A stretch of 64,000 bases of DNA from Acarospora socialis. Lineage: Eukaryota; Ascomycota; Lecanoromycetes; Acarosporales; Acarosporaceae. The stretch lies in the NCBI GenBank assembly GCA_025617375.2, contig JAMYGW020000009.1, forward strand, positions 1 to 64,000, written 5' to 3'. This document shows, piece after piece, positions 20,096 to 30,772 of the stretch (the first letter of the stretch is position 1; every line of letters starts with the position of its first letter). The notes under the pieces are model-generated. The model did no database searches. It had not been told where the DNA came from and worked only from the letters and a program-made list of their open reading frames with translations. A program made the translations under genes and the position numbers.

Positions 20096-21286
20096 CTAGA
20101 GTACCTTGCCATCTCTTATGCGTAGCTCTACCTCATCCTGCGACTCAAGCATTAGAGGAGGAGTGATGATCCCACATAAATGCGCTGGTAGCCTCCCATC
20201 CTCGCCTTCCTCCTTTCCAACCTCCCCATGCCACCACCGGCAACCCCTTGATTGCATCCGAATTTTGTACTGCCTGTCCACCAACCCATCCACCAGCGCT
20301 CCGATATCAATTTTCCTGACAACCGGCGCTCCAGGTTTCAACGTCACCACATCCTCCGCCTTTGGTCGTTGGTCAGCGTTAGAATCTGTCAACGGGCCTG
20401 TGCCGCGCTGTTCGTTTCCCCGGACCACTTCCCCTGTTGCAGAACTGACAACCTGCAGACTGGACGTCGGCGGTTTATGGGGCGTGGCGTGGATAATTCT
20501 CATGCGATCGTCGTCAGCGTCAGGTTCGGGTTGGAAGGGACCCCAGGGAATCAGGAAACGCTGGTGTCCCTGCGTCTGCACAGTGACGGAGTCGGAACCA
20601 GTGTTGATGACAGAGACTTCCAAGGCAGTGCTACTGCTTAGCTTGGCGTTGGCAAGTGCGGAATCAGAAAATGGGGAAGAATAAAGACGCAGCTTTGTCT
20701 CCATTCTTGGTGGCCAGGACAAGCTCTTTACGACCGTGAATGTTGCGTTACCGGCAGTGGGTTTGCTGTTGACCAACTTTACTCCTTCAGAATCATGGCT
20801 TGGCTTCCCATCATTGTCGACGATTTGCTTTCGATCACTATACGCCCACCGTTTCACGCCGAGATCTTCGCTCGCCAGTCGTATGATATACTTCTTTCCT
20901 GGCTCCAGAATCGATGCCAACTCACCATTAACATCAACATGACACTGATACATCGTGAAAGCGTTTCTCCAGTGCCCCGTCCTCTTGACCGGGGATGGCA
21001 GGGAAAGGCACTCTGCCTCTTTCGAGGTGACTTTGTTCAGTCGGCTAAGATCTACTTCAACCCACTGCTTAGCGTCTTGTTTGTGTAGGGTAAGCAAGTC
21101 ATGTGCCAGCGCATATGGGACATCCAGTACCGAGCCTGCAATCTCGAGGAGTAATGGTCGAGGGTCAGTATCAGCTGGTGACTGACGATAGAGGCCGAAG
21201 ACTATGCCGAATGGCAGCTGGCCTGAGGCGTCAAAGACTTGGTAGCGGCTGTGGATTTGTGTGTGGATTCGCAACTCGTTCATCAT
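20096..21286 (-). CDS. Orphan protein, about 396 aa, probably beta-rich
   Basis: The first credible start is a double ATG (MMNELRIHTQIHSRYQVF). The long open frame upstream translates a small tandem repeat instead and is less likely to be protein. The sequence alternates hydrophobic and polar residues as in beta sandwiches (FGIVFGLYRQSPADTDPRPL, ALEVSVINTGSDSVTVQTQ). It has two similar-looking segments, about residues 5-150 and 190-300, and a C-terminal WWHGE stretch. There is no signal peptide and no catalytic motif that I recognise. The family is unknown to me, but the frame is intact and well balanced in composition. Confidence 0.6.
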   Translation of the reverse strand: MMNELRIHTQIHSRYQVFDASGQLPFGIVFGLYRQSPADTDPRPLLLEIAGSVLDVPYALAHDLLTLHKQDAKQWVEVDLSRLNKVTSKEAECLSLPSPVKRTGHWRNAFTMYQCHVDVNGELASILEPGKKYIIRLASEDLGVKRWAYSDRKQIVDNDGKPSHDSEGVKLVNSKPTAGNATFTVVKSLSWPPRMETKLRLYSSPFSDSALANAKLSSSTALEVSVINTGSDSVTVQTQGHQRFLIPWGPFQPEPDADDDRMRIIHATPHKPPTSSLQVVSSATGEVVRGNEQRGTGPLTDSNADQRPKAEDVVTLKPGAPVVRKIDIGALVDGLVDRQYKIRMQSRGCRWWHGEVGKEEGEDGRLPAHLCGIITPPLMLESQDEVELRIRDGKVL

Positions 21287-21289
21287 GTT

Positions 21290-21370
21290 GTAGTGTGCTG
21301 ATAAATTGGATGAGGGTCTCCAACGACAGTGTGTTGACAAATTCGATGTGGACCTCCAGTGCCGCAACCC
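21290..21370. repeat. Short tandem repeat upstream of the 396-aa gene
   Basis: Three imperfect units of 26-39 bp with the order tgtg(c/t)tgaca/taaattc/ggatg...gacctcca occur directly 5' of the start codon. Confidence 0.5.
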
Positions 21371-21744
21371 GATTCTAGCCAGAGCTTCTCAATTCGATCT
21401 TGTCGTATGGCAAGGCTTTTTAGGAACCTTGAAACCGCAGCTATGCCTTGAGATGGTGCACATGTACTATAGTACTCCGTAGCTGAAGCACTTCGCGTTG
21501 TTCTGGTGTGTTTTTTTGCTAGATGCGACGACGGCGAGTCGACGAGATGCGCAAACGCGGGCAGATCCATTAATGACCGTGGAAATTTCTGGTTGTTACG
21601 AAGCTCCGTTTGACTCATGTCTGAGAAGAAGTGCGGCAGCAAGACTTGGCATCTTATGGTGTTCCTTGGGGCCTCCCAAACCTTGGAGTGCTTCACTCGC
21701 CCTCTTTCCAAGTCAAGCCAACATGAGACCCTCCTCGAGTGAAC

Positions 21745-22760
21745 TCCTCTTGCCAGACTGAACTTTCGAGGTATTCGGGCGTCCTTAAGCCTGGCGATTT
21801 CGGCTTGAAAAGTGGACTTCTGTTCTTCAAGACGCCGTGATGCTTCGCTCTGCTCATCGCGCAGTTTGGTAAGCTGGGAGTTCGTAGAGGAAAGCTCAGA
21901 AGAGACGTCCTCCAGTTGAGACTCCCTCCAAGGTCTTGCCCCGCAACAAGTGGCAAATTCGGAGGCAAAAGAGGCAGGACTTCTATCCAGGAGAGTGTTG
22001 AGAGAGTCAAACAACTCATCGACTCCTAGCCGCACCTCGGTGAAGTGCTCCAAAATCCCGTCTCAGAAATCGGCCGACAGCTCTGGGAACAGCGAGAGAT
22101 GCTCCGTGAGGGTCTGGAGGCCACTGAACGGAAGGTCGAGGCTCAGGAGAAGAATGTTACAGATTCTTTGAATTTCTGCAATCAACAGCGATCAGAGGAA
22201 GATGCTCGGCATCAAGAGGTGGACAAAGAATGGGAGAGCCTCAAAGAGGAATGTGCAAAGGCCAAAGAGGCAGTGGATCGAATCAGCCTCTGGGGAGTTC
22301 CTCGAAGCTCAGGGCCTTGTGAATAATGCAGAACAGGAAAATGCAGACTATACTACGGGCCGTTGACTGCGCGAAAACACCCCCAAACCGGAAAAACTTG
22401 AAGCGCTCGAGGAACGATATCGAGCGAAGGAGGCGAAGCACGAGGAGGACTTCAGGCGTCGAGACGAGGCGAGAGATCAGCAAATGACCGCAATGAGGCA
22501 GCAATACCTCGCTCGCCTGGCAACTCCGAATGATAGACGTCTGGCGTCCCTCAACAAATTGGAACACCTTGCGCTCTCTCCTGGACGCTTATCAGTCACG
22601 GATCCCTTCGTCGATCGGAGACCTTCTGAACCCCGCCGCCACATCTTCTTTGGAGCAACTTCAACGTCGATGCCGGCAGAGTACAAGCGGGTTGCTGAAG
22701 CTTCGCCTGAATTGTCCGGTGGTCGTGCCTCACTTAAGAAATCAAGGCCGGTGACGAAAA
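21745..22760. pseudogene. Rearranged relic related to the 844-aa coiled-coil gene
   Basis: Two coiled-coil pieces meet head to head. On the minus strand (about 21745-21935) there is a coil with ELSSTNSQLTKLRDEQSEASR. On the plus strand (about 21970-22760) there is a coil (REGLEATERKVEAQEKN...) leading into DPFVDR, SMPAEYKR and EASPELSGGRASLKK. These match the order DPFVDR, SMPAEPKR, EASPELSGGRAPLKK in the intact 844-aa protein. The plus piece is broken by a TAG before PHLGEVLQN, a frameshift near 22280 and a TGA at about 22372. Similarity ends just after KKSRP. The Cys tail is absent. Confidence 0.7.
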
Positions 22761-23269
22761 CTACCGTCCCCCTACAATTAAGATCAATAGATGTGTACAT
22801 AGGCCAAGGAGCCAGTGGGTCGAGCCAGCCTGGGGAGCTCTCCGTGCCACAGATTGTGCGATGGTTGGTAGGGTCGACTGTGCGGGTGTCTCCGGGTTTG
22901 ATGGCCATGGACAATCAAATTCTCCATGATGCCCTAAGTACCCATAAGCTAAAATTATCTATGGCCACCACACTTTCTGACTTCTCTCCGAAGCCTCACA
23001 AAAGTCTACACCACCATCTTAATCAAGACATAGCGACATGGAGCGACCTCCATACTGCAGATTCTGCCTTATCCTCAAACTTCAGAGTCTTTCTTCTCTA
23101 CTCAAGTTTCAAAGTAGTTGCTCACTCATAAATCTGCACTTTCTTGCTTCAACCTCGAAAACACTTGAAACTGTTATGGGGAACCGTTCTATTCAGCAGA
23201 CTTGTCGAGAACAAGAACAGCTGGGGTCTGCCAGACCTTAACAAATCCTACGAAGAGCTTGAGCAAGAG

Positions 23270-23720
23270 AGTATATCTTTGTTATCTGGAAACCTCTTGT
23301 CCATCCTCGCAGGCCCAGACTCTACCGTCGAGGGCATCGCCGACTCCACGTCATGGCATCTGCATAGAGCGCTCCTCAGTCCGCAGAGCACTCCTCATCT
23401 CCTCCGTGTTCTGACAAGCTCTGATCATTTGAAAATGGAAACTTATTCTTTAAATCTTCGTTTTCGCCCTAATACCACTAATCCACACCATTCGTGCAGT
23501 GGCTCTACACATCCACCCATTTTGGACGCTCCTTCATCTCCACGGAGCGCTCCTCATCTTTCACTCTTTAGTGTTCCGAGGAGCTCTGTCTGATCGTTTA
23601 AGGGGGGATTATTCCACCAGACTTACTTTCTTAACTAATACCACCGAATCCACACTGTTCGTGCAGTGGCTATACACATCCACGCTTCTTCAACGCTCTC
23701 TGCCATCGATGGAGCGCCCC
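23270..23720 (+). pseudogene. Two tandem decayed BTB/POZ-like segments
   Basis: The best-preserved copy (about 23545-23720) reads ALLIFHSLVFRGALSDRL, then LTFLTNTTESTLFVQWLYTS. This is the pattern of fungal BTB domains (vHraLL..S..F..al, then lpe....fe.fvqWLYtg). A second copy just upstream (about 23360-23540) shares WHLHRALLS and, in shifted frames, CAGTGGCTCTACACATCCAC. Both are interrupted by stops or frame changes. BTB proteins are often adaptors for Cullin3; no function is expected here. Confidence 0.45.
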
Positions 23721-23779
23721 TAGTCATTGTCTCAACCTACGTAACGTCTTTACCTCCCTGAGAGATTACTTTAGCGCAC

Positions 23780-24260
23780 CAACATTGGCACCCTTCCGAG
23801 TCGTGGTCATCACCGACTTCGTTCAGACCTATGGCACGTCTGATTCTTGTTGTGAGAGAGCGCTCCAAACAACTTCTACATCAAGGCAGACTCTTCGCAG
23901 GCACGATTCCAGCAAGGGAGTAGCAGCAGGTCAGTACTATTGTAATACCTTGCACTGTTGCTCTCGAGTAATAATTAGCTCCTAGATGTCGGCGAATGGT
24001 GTTTGGAGTACTGACCTTGTCAGTAGCAGTTTGCGTCGAAGAGCCCCACCATCGCGTGGAAATCCTCTTCCTTTGGTCACCCCATGCTTGCACAGTATGC
24101 GATGGCGTGCTCGAAGACTTCGGACTTGGCATTCAATTGGATCCAGAGTTAGATTTGTATTGGGAGAGAGTATTGAAATCAATGACCGTCCAGGAACATA
24201 GTCCGGTCACTTCACATGTCAAGAGCACAAGCAGAAGGACAAAGCCATTGCGGCAGTGTC
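23780..24260 (+). other. Unassigned open stretch, possible exon remnant
   Basis: A + frame (about 23996-24200) reads plausibly protein-like (C-x2-C in HACTVCDG, then LDPELDLYWERVLKSM). It has no clear start, splice sites or family, and may be the 3' part of a lost gene. Confidence 0.2.
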
Positions 24261-24266
24261 GATATT

Positions 24267-25337
24267 CTAAGATATCTTGCCTATCCTCTTCTTCGCAACA
24301 TCTACCTTGCCCTGCACCCTCGTAACATCCTCATCGACCATCTTCAACATCTCATTCTGCACCTCCAACTCATTGTTGATCGCAACGCCCAGCTCCCTCT
24401 GCCTCGCCACAATCTTCCTCAATTCCTCCACATCCATATCTTGATCCTGCATCATCTGCTTCTGCAACTGCAGCACGCCCTGATTGTCCAACTCCCTCGT
24501 CCTGGCCGTCTCCTTCCCCAACACCCTTCCCTGCTTCGGCTGCGTCCCGACCAAGGCCTGCTTTTGCTGGACGGTCGCGACCGTGCTGTCGAGCTTGCTT
24601 TTGGCCGCCATGGCGTTCAGCAGATCCTCTAGCCCGTCCTTCTCTTTCCGAGCACTCTGCACAAGATCCCTCCGCCTTCGTAATTCGCCTTCTCCCAGCT
24701 TCTCACCCCCTCCACCGATCGCGTTCTTCAAGCCTTGGTCCAGTGCACTGATCATCGTGCCAGCCTTGACGAGACACCGCTTCGCCTGGGCGGAGCTGTC
24801 GTGCTGCTCTTGCGCCTTGGTCGCCTGGTCCCGGCGCGTCAGGTGTAGCCTCGCGTCATGTAGTTGTGCCTTGAGATCGCGGTGGCAGTCTAACCATATT
24901 GTCGGGTCTGATATCGGTGCTCCGCCACCCCCGGGCCCGGTAAGCGCGCCGTGTAGACCAGCTGCGGTGCTCGAGTTTGCAGAGGGGGTGGTGCTAGGTA
25001 GGTTAAGGAAGGTTCGCCAGGCGCTGGTGTTGCGCCATCTGGGGTCGCTCGCTTCGTTGATGGTTCGAAGGTAGTGTTCTAAGCCTTTTCTTCGCTCTTC
25101 GGTCAGCTGCGGATTGGAGGTGGTACGGGAGAACCATGATTTCCGGGGCAGCGAGGCTGGTGGGATGGCGTCGGCTTGGGATGTGAGAGCCTCGTGCAGG
25201 GTGATGAAGTCTGAATATCTCTTCTGGACGGTGAAGGATCGAAGAGGTAGCCTTAAGGTGATGTTGTAGAGGGTGTACGGTTTGGCGGTGGTGGAAATGT
25301 GCGTGTCTGGTATTGCGATTTCTACGGAGGGAGCCAT
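24267..25337 (-). CDS. VAM7: Vam7-like PX-domain t-SNARE (Qc/SNAP-25 type), 356 aa
   Basis: The protein begins MAPSVEIAIPDT at 25337, which puts the PX domain at its usual N-terminal position; the frame stays open further upstream. Residues about 5-115 form the PX domain (PYTLYNITLRLP, VQKRYSDFITLHEAL, with the RYS phosphoinositide-contact motif). A helical linker follows. Residues about 285-350 form a SNARE motif with a central Gln layer (LQLQKQMMQDQDMDVEELRK, then ELGVAINNELEVQNEML). There is no transmembrane segment, as expected. The family acts at the vacuole, binding PI3P and pairing with Vam3, Vti1 and Nyv1 during HOPS-dependent fusion. It is the first clearly conserved core gene from the telomere. 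Confidence 0.92.
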   Translation of the reverse strand: MAPSVEIAIPDTHISTTAKPYTLYNITLRLPLRSFTVQKRYSDFITLHEALTSQADAIPPASLPRKSWFSRTTSNPQLTEERRKGLEHYLRTINEASDPRWRNTSAWRTFLNLPSTTPSANSSTAAGLHGALTGPGGGGAPISDPTIWLDCHRDLKAQLHDARLHLTRRDQATKAQEQHDSSAQAKRCLVKAGTMISALDQGLKNAIGGGGEKLGEGELRRRRDLVQSARKEKDGLEDLLNAMAAKSKLDSTVATVQQKQALVGTQPKQGRVLGKETARTRELDNQGVLQLQKQMMQDQDMDVEELRKIVARQRELGVAINNELEVQNEMLKMVDEDVTRVQGKVDVAKKRIGKIS

Positions 25338-25796
25338 GGGATTTGCCCCGACAAGGCTACGGTTGGATGGAGGTGATGGTTGTACTGTACAAGAGTGATG
25401 TGCTAGGCAGGTGCGTTTGCGTGCTTTACAGCCTTGAGATATTGATAGGTGTGATAGGCACATGCCACGAACTTCACAAGCAGTAGGTAATCTTATCGGG
25501 GGGCCCAGCGGTTGGGTAAACACTCGCCTGACCTGGTCCGGTCATAGATAAAGACAAATAGTTTCACTTGAAGCTTTCAGGCAACAAGGCTAGGATTGTT
25601 TGCCTGCTGCGTCTTCCATCCAGACCGTTGCGCTAATACATTCCGAAGAAACCTCAATGCCTGGAAAGGGCTTAAAGCCACGCAATGAGACATTTGAACC
25701 GCCGCATGGAATATCGTATTCTATGCAACCCAGCCATAACACCCAGGACGGCGAAACGTATCTTCGTAACATTCCTGGCAAAAGATCACAGTCCCT

Positions 25797-26934
25797 TCAG
25801 AACGTTTCCAGGTCCTCTTGCGGTCCACCTTCCACTTCTGCTGGTATTTCAAATCCCTCCTAGATCGTCAAATGATTAGCAGCCGTCACGGTAAAAAGGT
25901 GATCCACAAGTACGCACCTCCGTTGAGTACAGCACAGCTTGAACATGCTTTATCAACCCATCATTGTCCTTCTCAATCTCCGGATCCGCCTCGACCGCCT
26001 GTTGCAACAGTAGCTCGATATCTCGCAATTTGCTAAAGTAAAAGTCTCTTTCCCTCTCCAATCCAACGATAGTCTCCTTCAACTGATTGTTCTCCGCGAT
26101 CAATGCTGCGGAATTACCCCCAGCCTGTGGCGTTCTTATCCTACCCGCTGCTAATGTTGTTGGGGTTGTGCCTCTCCGAGCCGCACCGGCCCCGGCACCA
26201 GCACCGGACGTACGATGAGCGGGAGCAGATGGTGCTGCTGCCGGAGGAGGACCGGAACCCTTTCGTCGTCCCACCGCATCGTAGTCTCCACCAGGATAGT
26301 ATTGGTCCCAGAATCTCTTCGTCCATTGCAGGAATTCCAGGTTATCTTGCATCTTGCATTTAATTAGTGATTCCACGCCTATGGGTCGGTCGATTTGGTG
26401 TTTTGTAAAGCAGTCTATTGGAGTATTGTCAGTATTGCTCGTTCTGTCGTTTCGCGGCGAACACTGATCGTAGATTGATCCAATCTCTGTAAACATACTC
26501 TGGAGTATCTTAAAGTTCTGAAGGAAGCCATATTCGGTATTGACGTTGAATTTCACCCTCGCCATGGGCACATCCACTTCAGGACAGGTCTGGTCAGTTA
26601 CCGCTTCGCAAGCCGCTCTCAAGGAACGCTGGCTCACTGTATATGCTGTCGAAGATCTGGCATAACGCTGCTCTACCGTACAAAAAGACCCATTAGCATC
26701 GTCATCAAAGTGAACCGCTTTCGCCGCAGCTTAAGCTCTACTTGTCCGCTCCAATTCGTTTAGATTGGGGCAGTCGGTGGGGGAAGTGTACCCTGTCCCG
26801 CATTGCTCGACTTTTGTGATATTAAGCTGTAGAAGATCGTTCATCCATGCCAGCAGTTCTGACCTAGTCGTTTAACCCACGGTCAGAAGAGTCCCTGTAT
26901 GGGGTACGAAACAGCCATGCCTTGATTCACCCAT
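25797..26934 (-). CDS. BIM1: EB1-family microtubule plus-end tracking protein (Bim1/Mal3), 252 aa, six exons
   Basis: Exons (5' to 3') are 26934-26921, 26863-26792, 26672-26638, 26576-26499, 26414-25918 and 25859-25797; lengths add to a whole frame. The joined protein starts MGESRSELLAWMNDLLQLN, and its calponin-homology domain includes VEQCGTG, ALCQIFDSIY, RVKFNVNTEYGFLQNFKILQ, KHQIDRPIGVESLIKCKMQD and LQWTKRFWDQYYPGGDY. After an Ala/Gly/Pro linker comes the EB homology coil (ETIVGLERERDFYFSKLRDIELL) and an acidic tail ending in ETF, like the EEY/F motif that binds CAP-Gly proteins. Intron 1 starts with GC, not GT. EB1 recruits +TIP partners such as dynactin; a dynactin subunit gene lies at 58 kb but is unlinked functionally. 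Confidence 0.95.
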
Positions 26935-27547
26935 CTTGGGCCACGCCTTCAGAGTGGTTGAAGAGCGTCAGAGTGCGATAGACTAGAAATCCGATAATGC
27001 CAAAGACTGGAGAAGCAGGTCCTCGACCGGCCAGTGCCTGAAACTATGCTGTGATGTTCCGGCTGTGACTTTTCGCGAGCTGGCCGAGATTTGTTGTTAC
27101 ATACACTGCATGGCAAAGACGCGCTTCTACGCTTAAAGTGGCAGCCAATAACGACGCGATCTGGCAATTCTCGCACCCACGTCCAAAGGGATACACTCCT
27201 CTGATTTTTTTACGTCTACAAAGTCTCAAACACCTACCTAGGGGAGGGCAATGGTCCATCTTATCATCAACTGACCTGTCGGGAGAGACCATATCCCTGA
27301 AACTACGGAGGTACCTTGCTGCTGAGCCACCAAGCCTGTGATGTACTCATTCACACCATTGATGAGTCAGCCTACGGCCTTCACCTTGGTCACTTTACTA
27401 ACCAATCTCGCCGCAACGAAGGCACAACACCGCACAGAAAGTCGACGGGAGAAATCCCCCAATACAGGCAGATGGAAAGCGAGACTGAGTGAGTGAGTAC
27501 CTGTGTGCGTGTGCGGAAGAGCGGCATAGAGAACAGAAACCCTACCT
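26935..27547. other. Divergent intergenic region EB1 / arginyl-tRNA synthetase
   Basis: This 613-bp region separates two divergent starts. No gene is recognised; it presumably holds both promoters. Confidence 0.4.
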
Positions 27548-29736
27548 ATGTTTCCGACTCGAAGCACCGCCCTTAGCACCGCCAAAACTCGCCATTCGAT
27601 ATTTGCTGCCCAGGCTTCGCGGCTTTCCTCCCCTTCGACAATACACCCACGCCTGTTGGTAGCGAAGATGACGCAACCAGAACCCCAACCCCAACCGCTG
27701 CAGCCCCCTTTCTCTGCCTCAGACGCGAATGCTACTAATCCTTTCGACTTCTATCGAGCCCACATCTCCGACATCCTCGCCAGCATCACTGGCTTGAATG
27801 CTTCGGATGTTTTTTGCACAGTGCAGCGCCCGCAGAGGCTCGATAAGGGCGATTGCATCCTCGCCACGCCGGCGCTGAGAATCAAGGGCAAGAAACCGGA
27901 CGAGGTAGCCAAGACGATAAGCAATGAGGTGTGTGTTGCCTTCCTCGCCATAGACATCCCAGCTGACGTGTCTTGTAGTTCCCCCAGACGCCGTATGTCG
28001 AGAAGCCCATCGTAGCGGGCACCTTCATCCAGTTCTTCTTCAAGACGCCAGCTCTTGCCAAACTCGTCCTGCCGACCATCCTGCGCCTCGGACCAAAGTA
28101 CGGCCGCAACAACAGCAATGGCCTCAAGGATCCTACCGATTCGTCTAAAGGCCGCAAGAAAGTTGTGATTGACTTTGGTTCTCCTAACATCGCAAAGCCG
28201 TTCCACGCCGGCCACCTTCGAAGTACCATCATCGGTGGTTTCATTGCAAACATATACGAGCAGTCTGGATGGGACGTCGTCCGTCTCAACTACCTCGGCG
28301 ACTGGGGCAAACAGTATGGCGTCTTGGCGGTTGGGTTCAAGGAGTTTGGTAGCGACGAAGCTCTCAATGTGAACCCCATTAGTCATCTCTTCGACGTCTA
28401 CGTCAAAATCAGCGCCATCGGAAGGGCGGAGCAGGCTACCATCAAAGAAAAGCAGGCTCAGATCGCAGAGCTGAAGCAGGCCAACCTACCCACCGAAGCG
28501 CTCGAGGCTGAAATCAAAAGCCTTCAAGCTGAATGCGTCGACGAGCGAGCTAGGCTATATTTCAAGCGCATGTGCGACGGCGAGCCCGAGGCTCTACAGC
28601 TATGGAAGAAATTCAGGGATCTCAGCATTGTCAAGTACAAAGAGACCTTTGCCAGGCTGAACATCCGTTTTGATGAATATTGGGGAGAGTCGCAGGTTCA
28701 GGATGCAAGCATGGAGCGAGCCGAGAAGATCCTGAAGGAGAAAGGTGTTACCGAAGAGTCGCAAGGTGCCAGCATCGTAGACCTGACAAAGTACTCCAAG
28801 TCTCTTGGCAAAGCTATCGTCCGTAAGAGAGATGGGACTAGCATCTACCTTACCCGCGACATCGGAGGCGTATTCGAAAGAGCCGAAAAGTACAACTACG
28901 ACAAGATGATCTACGTCATAGCTAACCAGCAGGATCTGCATATGGCCCAACTCATCAAGATCATCGAACTCATGGGTAGGAAAGACCTAGCGGACAAGCT
29001 TCAACACATCAATTTTGGATTAGTTCACGGAATGAGCACGAGAAAGGGTACTGTCAAATTCCTCGACGACATCCTTCAGGACGCCGCGGAGAAGATGCAT
29101 GAAGTGATGAAAACGAACCAGGCAAAGTACTTGCAAGTCGAGGACCCTGAGAAGACGGCGGATACACTCAGTATCTCAGCTGTTTTGGTGCAAGACATGA
29201 GCGGAAAGAGGCAAGTTAATCCATACCGTCCCTTGGCTAATCTGGAGCTAATCGGTATCAAGGATCAATGGGTACACCTTCGACATGGACAGGATGACGT
29301 CCTTTGAAGGTGACACTGGCCCATATCTCCAGTACGCACACGCCAGACTGTGCTCCATCATTCGGAAAGCAGAGGTTAGTCAGGAGGAACTTGAGCGAGC
29401 GGATCTCTCTCTTCTCAAGGAGAGCCACGCTACGGAGCTTCTCCGGGTCTTGTCGCAGTGGCCCGACGTTCTGCAGCAATCCTTCAAGACACAAGAGCCG
29501 GTCACGGTCCTCACGTATCTATTCAAGATGACCCATGTGCTTAGCTCCAGCTATGACCATCTCAATGTTATCAAGAGCGGGCCAAAACTAAAGGTGGCAA
29601 GGCTGACGCTATACACCTGCGCAAGGCAGGTTCTACACAACGGTATGAGGATATTAGGTCTCACTCCAGTGGAAAGGTACGTAAAACTTCCTCCTGGCTG
29701 CCAATCAAAGCCAACTAACTCGCAAATAGGATGTAG
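27548..29736 (+). CDS. Arginyl-tRNA synthetase, cytosolic and probably mitochondrial, 677 aa
   Basis: Exons are 27548-27928, 27979-29210, 29263-29676 and 29730-29736; the last carries only the end of an Arg codon, Met and the stop (VERM). This class I enzyme charges tRNA-Arg. The HIGH-type motif is HAGHLRSTIIG and the KMSKS-equivalent loop is MSTRKGTVKFLDD. The anticodon-binding end includes TSFEGDTGPYLQYAHARL and SSYDHLNVI. The first 40 codons (MFPTRSTALSTAKTRHSIF...) are rich in Arg, Ser, Thr and Ala without acids, like a mitochondrial presequence. A second ATG at 27668 would give a 637-aa cytosolic form, as is known for fungal dual-localised synthetases. Intron 2 (29211-29262) is a GC-AG intron with donor AG|GCAAGT. 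Confidence 0.95.
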
Positions 29737-30070
29737 TCAGCGTCACAACCAAAATCAAGTCAAAAAGATGGAGTAACACGTTTATGGAGTAGTTGATAGA
29801 AATGGAACAATTCGAGAGTGTCGGTTAGGACTCACTGTGGCTATCAGTTCCATCCTTTTCCATAGACAAACAAAGCTTTTGCTGAGCCTGAGTGCGACCA
29901 ATCAAGGTATCTTTGAGCGGCACACGCCAGCGAATGGTAAAGACCGGAAGTCCCCTTCCCCTCTTGATATAGCCCCCGTCCCCCTCCTCCTGGGACCGAC
30001 TTTGCACGCATTTCACCCGCTTACTCAATTCTTTCCATGCTGTCGCACTCAGACAACAATCTGTCTTAAG

Positions 30071-30772
30071 ATGGAACACATAAACAACACGCCTTCATCG
30101 GTTGACATTGTCACCCTATATGACCCGACAAATCAAAAGCAGTTGTGCACCGTAGAACTTGTCACCCGGATTGCCACTAAAACATTTGATGCTATTCACC
30201 GGTCCCATGTTTTCGAGGCACGATGGAAAGACCAGCGAGTTATTCTGAAGGCATGGGAGGTCGGCGAAGGTCACGCTGGGGTAGAGATGCTCGAAATGTA
30301 TGCAGAATCCTTTGGTCTGCGTAACCGAGACATTAATATGGCGCCTAGGTATCGCAATGAAAAAGAGGCATTCAATCTGATGACCGATTCAGGTTTGGTT
30401 CCCAAGATTCTGTTCGACGGGTTCTGTCCAAAGAATGGCCTGCAACAGGAAGCCAGAGTCCTGGTAGTGGAATGGCGCAAAGGGGAGCGCATCAGGTCCT
30501 GCTGGAACCGCCTTTCTGCCTTCGAAAAGTCGAAAGTACATGAATCCCTTCTACGCTTCTTTAGGATGTCCCTCACGAAAGGCATCTATCACGATGATTT
30601 GCGACAGCTGAGAAACATTCTTTGGGTGGCTGTAAGCCACACTCTGACCGTTCTGGACTTTGAGCTGGTTGGTGTGAAATGGGGGGGCCCTTTCACGGAG
30701 GACGCGATTGAAAGCCTTGCCACCAAAGAAGTAGGCTTGATCCTGGAAGCTGCGGAGAACTTGGGATCTTGA
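30071..30772 (+). CDS. Protein-kinase-like orphan, 233 aa, degenerate
   Basis: The frame starts at ATG 30071. Several landmarks of the kinase/aminoglycoside-phosphotransferase fold are in order: VILKAW (Lys60), Glu99 in NEKEAF, VVEWRKGERI as the hinge, GIYHDDLRQLRNILW at 172-185 (catalytic-loop HxD...N pattern), and VLDFELV at 194-200 (DFG-like Asp). It lacks a glycine-rich loop and has DFE in place of DFG, so catalysis is doubtful. Short fungal proteins of this kind are common and uncharacterised. It follows the synthetase on the same strand 335 bp downstream and precedes a gene-poor stretch. Confidence 0.6.
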   Translation: MEHINNTPSSVDIVTLYDPTNQKQLCTVELVTRIATKTFDAIHRSHVFEARWKDQRVILKAWEVGEGHAGVEMLEMYAESFGLRNRDINMAPRYRNEKEAFNLMTDSGLVPKILFDGFCPKNGLQQEARVLVVEWRKGERIRSCWNRLSAFEKSKVHESLLRFFRMSLTKGIYHDDLRQLRNILWVAVSHTLTVLDFELVGVKWGGPFTEDAIESLATKEVGLILEAAENLGS

